The notes under the pieces are model-generated. The model did not search any database, was not told where the DNA came from, and was given only the letters and a program-made list of their open reading frames with translations. 8,955 nt of DNA from Holophagaceae bacterium (GTDB taxonomy: Bacteria; Acidobacteriota; Holophagae; Holophagales; Holophagaceae). Made by a program: the position numbers and the translations under genes. The stretch spans positions 1 to 8,955 of the forward strand of contig JANXYT010000193.1 of NCBI GenBank assembly GCA_025355915.1, written 5' to 3'. This document shows, piece after piece, positions 1-5,038 of this stretch; within the stretch, counting starts at the first letter, position 1; each line of letters starts with the position of its first letter.

Positions 1-51
1 AGGCGGCGCATGGCGGCTCCGGGGTTTCTGGACGAGCGGGTTGTAAAATGA
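1..51 (+). CDS. Possible 3' end of an upstream CDS (partial)
   Basis: The first frame is open from the window edge to a TGA at 49-51 and would encode a C-terminus ending ...APGFLDERVVK. Composition changes abruptly from GC-rich to AT-rich near position 44, as expected where a coding region ends. A second frame stops at TAA 44-46, so the true frame cannot be fixed. The stretch is too short to recognise a family. This is inference from composition only. Confidence 0.25.
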   Translation, partial: RRRMAAPGFLDERVVK

Positions 52-83
52 AAAAAACGATAATTGCAAAATAAACGAAGGGA

Positions 84-120
84 CGCCCTTATATCGGGCG
101 AAACGTGCCGGGAAAGCACG
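84..120 (+). ncRNA. Tandem hairpins, possible structured leader or small RNA
   Basis: Two perfect 5-bp stems with 7-nt loops stand three bases apart. The first is CGCCC (84-88) with GGGCG (96-100). The second is CGTGC (104-108) with GCACG (116-120). Together with the T-tract hairpin at 163-207 they could form a small RNA or the 3' UTR of an upstream gene. I compared the stretch by eye with the cyclic-di-GMP riboswitch and 6S RNA patterns and found no match. Short stems like these can arise by chance in GC-rich DNA. Confidence 0.2.
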
Positions 121-162
121 GGCGCGGGAACAGGAGTTGTCAGGAGGTCTTTCCAACAGTGG

Positions 163-207
163 CTCCGGGTGTCTCATAGTCAAGACCCGCTCCAGAGTTT
201 GTTTTTT
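163..207 (+). terminator. Possible intrinsic terminator
   Basis: A stem of CTC plus CGGGT (163-170) can pair with ACCCG (185-189) and, after a 5-nt bulge, GAG (195-197). It is followed directly by a T-rich tract at 198-207 (TTTG then six T). The bulge makes it a poor textbook terminator. It fits the end of a transcript entering from the left, or of a small RNA encoded at about 81-207. Confidence 0.3.
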
Positions 208-301
208 CGCCCCAGTTACCCTCTGAAAAGGGCTAAATATGCCCATTAAATTTCGAGGAACGACAGCCATGCACCCGCAAATGTGGTTTGAAAAAACCGA
301 C

Positions 302-331
302 TTGGCCAAATTCCGACTTGTACGGTAGACT
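302..331 (+). promoter_or_regulatory. Weak promoter candidate for rhlE
   Basis: TTGGCC (302-307) and TAGACT (326-331) each match four of six bases of the sigma-70 -35 and -10 hexamers, with an 18-nt spacer and an A-rich stretch upstream (291-296). A start near 338 would give a leader of about 120 nt before the helicase ATG. Matches of this quality occur by chance, so this is a suggestion only. Confidence 0.25.
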
Positions 332-456
332 ATGCCCTTCGTGATCGCAGGCGACCCCCGGTCTCCGCCGCTGCTCAGTCCGAACCTCCTTCTACCTTGC
401 CCTGACCGGGCCCCCGGAGCATGTCTCACGAGGGCGGGCCCTTCCAGGAGCAAGCC

Positions 457-1749
457 ATGTCCTTCGATTCCCTCGGGCTATTGCCTGAGCTCCTGCGCGC
501 CGTACGCGAGCAGGGCTACGAACACCCCACCCCCATCCAGATCCAGGCGATTCCCCTGGTGCTGGAAGGCCGCGACCTCATGGGCCGGGCCCAGACCGGC
601 ACGGGCAAGACTGCCGGCTTCACCCTGCCCCTGCTGCAGCTGCTGGCGCCCCATGCCAGTTCCTCGGCCTCCCCCGCGCGCCACCCCATTCGCGCCCTCA
701 TCCTCACGCCCACCCGCGAGTTGGCCATGCAGGTGGAGGAAAGCGTCCGCACCTACGGCAAACACCTCCCGCTGCGGTCCACCACCATCTTTGGCGGCGT
801 GAACATCAATGCCCAGACCAAAGCCCTGCGCGCCGGCGTTGAGATCGTCGTCGCCACCCCGGGCCGCCTGCTGGACCACCAGGGGCAGGGCAACCTGAAC
901 TTCAGCCACCTCGAGGTTCTGATCCTGGACGAAGCCGACCGGATGCTCGACATGGGCTTCATCCGCGACATCCAGAAGATCATCGGCCTGCTGCCGGCGA
1001 AGCGGCAGACCCTGCTCTTCTCGGCCACGTTCACGGACGACATCAAGCAGCTGGCTTCAAAGTTCCTGAAGACCCCCGCCACCGTGGAGATCACGCCGGA
1101 GAACACCGCCGCCGAGCTCGTCCGACAGGTCGTCCACCCGGTGGACCGCGAGCGCAAGCGGGCCCTTTTGTCCCACCTCATCACCAGCCGGAAGCTCCAG
1201 CAGGTGCTGGTATTCACCCGCACCAAGCACGGGGCCAACCGCCTCTCTGAACAGCTGGACAAGGACGGCATCAGTTCCATGGCCATCCACGGCAACAAGA
1301 GCCAGCCCCAGCGCATCAAGGCGCTGGAGGATTTCAAGCGCGGTGCGGTGCGGGTGCTCGTGGCCACGGATATCGCGGCGCGCGGCCTCGACATCGACAG
1401 CCTGCCCAACGTGGTGAACTACGAACTGCCCCAGGTGCCGGAGGACTACATCCACCGCATCGGCCGCACGGGCCGGGCGGGCACTGAGGGCGAGGCCATG
1501 TCGCTGGTCTGCGTGGACGAGCACAACCTGCTCAAGGACATCGAGAAGCTGCTGCGCAAGGCACTGCCCAAAGACGTGATCCAGGGCTATGCCCCGGATC
1601 CCAGCATTCCCGCCGAACCCATTCAGACTGGGCGGCAGGGGGGTGGACGGGGACGAGGACCCGCCCGCGCACCGCGTCCCTCCTCCGGTTCGGCTCCCCG
1701 TGGTGAGCGTGGCCGTCATCCATCCAGGACCAGCGCGCGGGGAAAGTAA
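457..1749 (+). CDS. rhlE: DEAD-box ATP-dependent RNA helicase, RhlE type
   Basis: This is a cytoplasmic ATP-dependent RNA helicase that unwinds short RNA duplexes. Family roles include ribosome maturation, RNA turnover and cold adaptation. The 430-residue protein carries the full motif set: a Q-motif region (residues 3-33, with the PTPIQ core), AQTGTGKT (45-52, Walker A), PTRELA (85-90), TPGR (134-137), DEAD (158-161, Walker B), SAT (189-191), VFTRTK (252-257), [10 protein letters not shown] (303-312) and HRIGRTGR (333-340). A basic Gly/Arg/Pro/Ser-rich tail follows from about residue 392, typical of RhlE and likely to bind RNA. I chose ATG 457 over ATG 421 because AGGAG (446-450) lies 6 nt before it and the family begins [12 protein letters not shown]. 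The upstream ATG has GGAG only 1 nt away. No operon link to the downstream genes is evident beyond shared strand. The family call is very secure; RhlE rather than another DEAD-box subgroup is probable. Confidence 0.95.
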   Translation: MSFDSLGLLPELLRAVREQGYEHPTPIQIQAIPLVLEGRDLMGRAQTGTGKTAGFTLPLLQLLAPHASSSASPARHPIRALILTPTRELAMQVEESVRTYGKHLPLRSTTIFGGVNINAQTKALRAGVEIVVATPGRLLDHQGQGNLNFSHLEVLILDEADRMLDMGFIRDIQKIIGLLPAKRQTLLFSATFTDDIKQLASKFLKTPATVEITPENTAAELVRQVVHPVDRERKRALLSHLITSRKLQQVLVFTRTKHGANRLSEQLDKDGISSMAIHGNKSQPQRIKALEDFKRGAVRVLVATDIAARGLDIDSLPNVVNYELPQVPEDYIHRIGRTGRAGTEGEAMSLVCVDEHNLLKDIEKLLRKALPKDVIQGYAPDPSIPAEPIQTGRQGGGRGRGPARAPRPSSGSAPRGERGRHPSRTSARGK

Positions 1750-1758
1750 GCATACCCC

Positions 1759-1787
1759 TTGACACGAGGCTTGTCCGGCCACAGGAT
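1759..1787 (+). promoter_or_regulatory. Candidate promoter of the MarR gene
   Basis: A perfect -35 hexamer, TTGACA (1759-1764), is followed 17 nt later by CAGGAT (1782-1787), which matches three of six -10 bases. A transcript from here would start around 1794-1795, almost at the ATG at 1796, so the mRNA would be nearly leaderless or would use ATG 1808. The inverted repeat at 1787-1804 begins at the last base of this -10, a position suited to repression. Confidence 0.4.
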
Positions 1788-1804
1788 TCTTGCTTATGCA
1801 AGAA
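1787..1804 (+). promoter_or_regulatory. Perfect inverted repeat, putative MarR operator
   Basis: TTCTTGC (1787-1793) and GCAAGAA (1798-1804) are exact reverse complements separated by TTAT. The 18-bp size and the inner TTGC-N4-GCAA core resemble known MarR-family operators such as the E. coli marO sites (TTGCC..GGCAA-like). It overlaps the likely transcription start and the start codon at 1796 of a MarR-family gene, which suggests autorepression. I found no second copy elsewhere in the window, in particular none before mdtA. Confidence 0.55.
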
Positions 1805-2293
1805 CCCATGCCCGACACCCTCACCCACGCTGGCCTAGGCACTCTGGCCGCGGCCGTACGCCGCCGCCTGAAGCATGTGGTGGTGGCCCGTCTTGCATCC
1901 TACAACCTCACCATTCAGCAGTTCTGGGTCATGCTGGTGCTGTTGGAGCAGGGACCGACCTCCCTGCATCCCCTGTCCCAACAGGTCTGGATGGACGACC
2001 CCACGGCCAGCCGAGTGGTCAAGGCGATGGTGGGCCGCGGCCTGCTCCGCACCCAGCCGGACCCCAGGCATGGCCGCCGCATCCTCATCAGCCTGGCCCC
2101 CGCCGCCCTTCCCCTGGCCCAGGAACTTCAGGGCCTGGCTTCTGAGATCAAGGCGGCCCTTGTGGCCAACCTCAGCCTGGACGAGCAGGGCATCATCCGC
2201 CGTGGGCTGATCGCGATGATCTCGAATCTGGATGACATGCTTGTGGGGATGCCTTCCTCCAGCTCCGGCGATGAAGCTGTCGCCGCGTTCTGA
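1796..2293 (+). CDS. MarR-family winged-helix transcriptional regulator
   Basis: This is a predicted cytoplasmic dimeric DNA-binding protein of 165 residues, the usual MarR size. Members typically repress efflux or stress genes and release DNA on binding small aromatic ligands. The winged helix spans about residues 38-105: an LTIQQFWVMLVLL helix, then SLHPLSQQV, a recognition helix around 68-80 (DDPTASRVVKAMV) and a wing with the PDPRHGRR motif (88-95) followed by ILISL. Flanking N- and C-terminal helices would form the dimer interface. ATG 1796 is preferred because AGGA (1783-1786) lies 9 nt upstream. TTG 1790 is too close to it, and ATG 1808 is a possible alternative. The start overlaps a perfect palindrome, so self-control is likely. 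A hydrolase gene and mdtABC-like genes follow on the same strand and are the obvious candidate targets. The family is secure; ligand and regulon are inference. Confidence 0.9.
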   Translation: MQEPMPDTLTHAGLGTLAAAVRRRLKHVVVARLASYNLTIQQFWVMLVLLEQGPTSLHPLSQQVWMDDPTASRVVKAMVGRGLLRTQPDPRHGRRILISLAPAALPLAQELQGLASEIKAALVANLSLDEQGIIRRGLIAMISNLDDMLVGMPSSSSGDEAVAAF

Positions 2294-2345
2294 TCCGGCC
2301 CGGGTTTCCAGGGGCCAGCTCGCTTTGTCCATCCATGGAGGTGCC

Positions 2346-3275
2346 ATGCGTGTGTTGACCGCCTTTGGCCTTGCGCTTGCGGTATGCGTGGCGGCGCCGC
2401 TCTCGGCTCACGCCAAGCACCGCGCCGCCCCCCCCGAGGCGCCCAAGATCCACCAGGTGGAAAAGGTCGCCGAAAACGTCTATTGCATCTTCGGCCAGGG
2501 CGGAAACATCGGCCTCATCGTGACGGCGAAGCATGCGGTGCTCATCGACGACCAGTTCGAGCGGCTGGTGCCCGGGCTGGTGGAAGCCGTGCGCTCCGTG
2601 ACGGACAAGCCCATCAAGTACCTCGTCAATACCCACGGCCATCCAGATCACGTGGGGGGCAACGTGGTGCTCGAAAAGCAGGTCTCGGCCATCATCGCCC
2701 ACGCCAATGTCCGCAAGCGCATGGTGACTGAACAGGCCAAGCTCGATCCCGCCAAGCGCGGCGGCTTGCCCGAGCTGGCCCTGGGCTCCGAGGATCCGAC
2801 AGAACGGGCCCGCCTGAACATCCACCTGGACGGTGCGGAGATCCACCTGCTGCACCTGGGCCCAGGCCATACGGACGGCGATGTGATCGTGGGGATTCCG
2901 TCGGGGCTCGCCATGCACATGGGCGACCTCTTCTTCCTGGGGATGCTGCCCTACATCGATGTTGAAAGCGGCGGCAACTTCGACGGCCTGGTGGCCCAGG
3001 TGGCGTCCGTGGCCTCGTGGATCCCTGACGGCGCCCGCATCATCCCCGGCCACGGCCCCGTCTGCGGCAAGAAGGAGCTGCTCCGCTACCGCGATTTCCT
3101 GCAGGCCGTGCAGGCCCATGTGAAGGCCCACCCCGGCAAGGATGCCGCAGCCGTGGCCGCCACCTTCGATCCGGCTGCGTGGCCCGAATGGAAACCCCGG
3201 GCCGATTTTGTCACCTGGGAAACCCTTTTCTCCGTCGCCTCAGGCAAGGGCCCGGGTCGCGTCATTCGTCCCTGA
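2346..3275 (+). CDS. Exported metallo-beta-lactamase-fold hydrolase
   Basis: This is a 309-residue zinc hydrolase of the metallo-beta-lactamase superfamily, probably periplasmic. An N-terminal signal peptide is visible: M-R, a hydrophobic core (residues 3-19) and a likely cut after AHA at residue 23. Metal ligands appear in order: THGHPDH (96-102, giving H97, H99, D101, H102), GPGHTDGD (H175), MGDLFF (D194) and PGHGP (H236). This is a complete dinuclear site. ATG 2346 is chosen because GGAGG (2337-2341) sits just upstream and the signal peptide begins there; the frame is open further upstream, but that part lacks such features. It lies 52 nt after the MarR gene and 178 nt before the pump adaptor. 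The superfamily covers beta-lactamases, lactonases, thioesterases and other hydrolases, and nothing seen here fixes the substrate. It should not be called a resistance enzyme on this evidence. Confidence 0.88.
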   Translation: MRVLTAFGLALAVCVAAPLSAHAKHRAAPPEAPKIHQVEKVAENVYCIFGQGGNIGLIVTAKHAVLIDDQFERLVPGLVEAVRSVTDKPIKYLVNTHGHPDHVGGNVVLEKQVSAIIAHANVRKRMVTEQAKLDPAKRGGLPELALGSEDPTERARLNIHLDGAEIHLLHLGPGHTDGDVIVGIPSGLAMHMGDLFFLGMLPYIDVESGGNFDGLVAQVASVASWIPDGARIIPGHGPVCGKKELLRYRDFLQAVQAHVKAHPGKDAAAVAATFDPAAWPEWKPRADFVTWETLFSVASGKGPGRVIRP

Positions 3276-3284
3276 CCTCGTTTC

Positions 3285-3383
3285 AAGAACAACCAAGGAT
3301 CACCACCAAGCCACCCAGAAAAGCGAAGGACCGAAGGCCCATGCGGTTCCTGGTGCCCTCGGTGTCTTGGAAGTGAAGTTCTT
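3285..3383. repeat. Degenerate inverted CACCAAG-type element
   Basis: The spacer before the adaptor gene carries an imperfect palindrome. AAGAAC (3285-3290) mirrors GTTCTT (3378-3383). Inside, CCAAG/CACC-rich sequence (3292-3315) faces its approximate complement, GGTG/CTTGG-rich sequence (3350-3370). The units are degenerate and the pairing is incomplete, so this may be a decayed repeat or a terminator-like structure after the hydrolase gene. There is no T-tract at the end of the 3' arm. Confidence 0.4.
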
Positions 3384-3453
3384 TCCTCTTACCTTTTGAG
3401 CAGCAGCCGGTCGACCTCTTCCACTGGATTCCAGACATAAGGCTCCACCTCAC

Positions 3454-4638
3454 ATGAACCCTTCCGATTCCATCTCCGCTGAATCCGCTTCCACCCGTCC
3501 CGCCGTTCTGCGCGGATGGCGCCTCTGGGCCATCGTCGTTGGCGCCTTGCTGCTGGGGGCGTTTCTCTTCTTCCGCAACGGGAAAAAGGCCCCCGCCGTC
3601 AACCCGGCCGGACGCCCCGTGCCCGTCACCGTGGCCCAGGCCAGGAAGGGTGACATGGCGGTCCATCTTACGGGGCTCGGCACCGTCACGGCCCTCAACA
3701 GCGTCACGGTGAAGAGTCGTGTGGACGGCCAACTGGTGCGCGTGGTCTTTACCGAAGGCCAGATGGTGCGGGCGGGCGACCTCCTGGCCGAGATCGATCC
3801 CCGCCCCTTCCAGGTCCAGCTCATGCAGGCCGAGGGCCAGCTAGCCAAGGACCAGGCCGCCTACCAGAATGCGGCGGCAGACCTGAAGCGCCTGGAGGGC
3901 CTCGTGCAACAGGGCATCATCTCCCGCCAGCAGCGGGACACCCAGGTCTCTTCGGTGGCCCAGTTCCAGGCGGCCCTCAAGTCCGACCAGGCCCAGGTGG
4001 AGAGCGCGAAGCTGAACCTCGTCTACAGCCGCATCACCGCGCCCATCTCGGGCAGGGTGGGGCTCCGCCTCGTGGACGCCGGGAACATGGTGCGCGCCAC
4101 CGATGCCAACGGCCTGGCTACCCTTGCGCCGATCCAGCCGATCAATGTGGTGTTCGCAGTGCCCGCCGACAACATCCAGAAGGTCATGAGCCAGAATGCC
4201 AAGGCCGGAAAACTCCCGGTGGAAGCCTGGGACCGGGACCTCAAAACCCGCCTCGGAGCAGGCGTGCTCGCGGCCATCGACAACCAGGTGGATCCCAGCA
4301 CCGGCACCGTGCGGATGAAGGCCCTATTCTCCAACGACGACAAAGCCCTCTTCCCCAACCAGTTCGTGAACGCGCAGCTGCTGGTGGACACGCTGCGCGG
4401 CATCGTGATCGTCCCGACCGCTGCGGTCCAGCGCAGCCCCCAGGGTGTCTTCGTCTACGTGGTGAAGCCCGACAGCACTGTGGACCTTCGCACCATCGAG
4501 GTCCAGGGCACCGATGGCGATAACACCGCCGTGACCAAGGGCCTCTCGGGCGGCGAGACCGTCGTCACCGATGGCCTCGAGAAGCTGCGCCCTGGCAGCA
4601 AGGTCGCTCTGCCCAAGCCCGCCGGCGCCAAGGGCTGA
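3454..4638 (+). CDS. mdtA: RND periplasmic adaptor subunit, MdtA type
   Basis: This is the membrane-fusion protein that links inner-membrane RND pumps to an outer-membrane channel. At 394 residues it has the usual family length. One N-terminal membrane anchor lies at about residues 24-40. No lipobox cysteine is present, so it is anchored by the helix rather than a lipid. The order is typical: first beta-barrel and lipoyl half (about 57-117, with VKSRVDGQLVRV and VRAGDLLAEIDP), an alpha-helical hairpin (about 120-187), the second lipoyl half (190-217, YSRITAPISGRVG), a beta-barrel (about 225-312, with QPINVVFAVP and DPSTGTVRMKA) and a membrane-proximal domain (about 315-386). The Shine-Dalgarno is weak (AAGG at 3439-3442, 11 nt from ATG). 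The two RND genes downstream match the mdtABC order, but a 399-nt repeat-filled gap separates this gene from the first of them. Confidence 0.93.
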   Translation: MNPSDSISAESASTRPAVLRGWRLWAIVVGALLLGAFLFFRNGKKAPAVNPAGRPVPVTVAQARKGDMAVHLTGLGTVTALNSVTVKSRVDGQLVRVVFTEGQMVRAGDLLAEIDPRPFQVQLMQAEGQLAKDQAAYQNAAADLKRLEGLVQQGIISRQQRDTQVSSVAQFQAALKSDQAQVESAKLNLVYSRITAPISGRVGLRLVDAGNMVRATDANGLATLAPIQPINVVFAVPADNIQKVMSQNAKAGKLPVEAWDRDLKTRLGAGVLAAIDNQVDPSTGTVRMKALFSNDDKALFPNQFVNAQLLVDTLRGIVIVPTAAVQRSPQGVFVYVVKPDSTVDLRTIEVQGTDGDNTAVTKGLSGGETVVTDGLEKLRPGSKVALPKPAGAKG

Positions 4639-4697
4639 GGCGATGCACGCACCGGCCTACCGCCTCTGCGCATCACAACAAGAAATCAAAAAGTTGG

Positions 4698-4848
4698 AAC
4701 CGCAGATGTCGCAGATTTCGCAGATGGGCACCGACCCAACAAGCATGGATCCCAAGATGGGTGTTCAAATCCCGTTTTGTAAGTTGCCTCTATCTGCGGA
4801 ATCCATGGGCCCAACGTATTATCTGCGCCATCTGCGTCATCTGCGGTT
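4698..4848. repeat. Inverted arrays of a 9-nt CGCAGATNN unit
   Basis: Three head-to-tail units (CGCAGATGT, CGCAGATTT, CGCAGATGG; 4701-4727) face three units of the opposite orientation (ATCTGCGCC, ATCTGCGTC, ATCTGCGGT; 4821-4847). The outermost AACCGCAGAT (4698-4707) is the exact complement of ATCTGCGGTT (4839-4848), so the whole 151-nt block has terminal inverted repeats. An extra ATCTGCGGA stands at 4792-4800. The centre (4728-4791) has no unit. The structure looks like a small non-autonomous palindromic element or a large cruciform or hairpin. Confidence 0.8.
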
Positions 4849-4954
4849 TCATGTTTTTACCTGGAGTGGCGGTGTGAGCACACAGGAGGGGCGAAGTGCC
4901 ACTTTGACGCTGGCGACCATGCCGCCGAAGCGAAGCGCAGGCGGGCTAGGGCCG

Positions 4955-5000
4955 AATCGGCGAAGCCGATTGCGGGGCCGAAGGCCCGAGGGCGAAGCCC
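4955..5000 (+). repeat. Chain of three GAA-triloop hairpins
   Basis: Three perfect stems follow each other, each closed by a GAA loop: AATCGGC/GCCGATT (4955-4971), GGGCC/GGCCC (4975-4987) and GGGC/GCCC (4990-5000). Just upstream, CCGCC/GGCGG (4922-4944) encloses a GC-GAA-GC mini-hairpin. The shared loop suggests a repeat family or an RNA structure rather than chance. Confidence 0.6.
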
Positions 5001-5017
5001 GAGCCAAGCCCGCAGGG

Positions 5018-5038
5018 CAGCGCACAGGAAGTGCGCTG
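5018..5038 (+). promoter_or_regulatory. Hairpin presenting the mdtB Shine-Dalgarno in its loop
   Basis: CAGCGCAC (5018-5025) pairs perfectly with GTGCGCTG (5031-5038). The 5-nt loop AGGAA (5026-5030) is the Shine-Dalgarno itself, 7 nt before the GTG start at 5038-5040. The last paired base is the first base of the start codon. Such a stem could hinder or position the ribosome. The geometry is read directly from the sequence; the regulatory role is inference. Confidence 0.65.

Larger units (their letters stand above)
52..456. other. Long non-coding spacer upstream of rhlE
   Basis: About 400 bases contain no ORF with coding character. The open frame at 64-249 lacks a ribosome binding site, has mixed composition and resembles no known protein. 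The stretch is AT-richer than the genes. It holds two tandem 5-bp hairpins (84-120), a hairpin with a T-rich tract (163-207) and a weak promoter candidate (302-331). Positions 332-456 would be the rhlE leader. Confidence 0.6.
4639..5037. other. 399-nt repeat-filled spacer between mdtA and mdtB
   Basis: No credible gene lies here. One frame is open through the whole spacer but only translates repeat sequence. The left half holds inverted arrays of a 9-nt unit (4698-4848). The right half holds a chain of short hairpins with GAA loops (4955-5000) and ends in the stem-loop that carries the mdtB Shine-Dalgarno. No convincing promoter or terminator was found. Confidence 0.7.

Noticed and set aside
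81..207. Cyclic-di-GMP (GEMM) riboswitch
   Set aside because: The conserved core and the tetraloop-receptor arrangement are not present in the hairpins.
64..249. Open frame of 61 codons upstream of rhlE
   Set aside because: It has no ribosome binding site, mixed composition and overlaps the hairpins and T-tract. Nothing in it looks like a protein family.
421..456. Upstream ATG that would extend the helicase by 12 residues
   Set aside because: Its Shine-Dalgarno-like GGAG is only 1 nt away, while ATG 457 has AGGAG at a good distance and matches the family N-terminus.
1057..1842. Long minus-strand open frames opposite rhlE, the hydrolase gene and mdtB (for example 1057-1842, 2193-3131, 6916-7773)
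   Set aside because: They are antisense shadows of GC-rich genes with strong family matches on the + strand. Their translations are rich in His, Gly, Arg and Ala and show no domain.
4701..4847. CRISPR array
   Set aside because: The units are 9 nt with no spacers and switch orientation midway, unlike CRISPR repeats of 23 nt or more with unique spacers. No cas gene is present.
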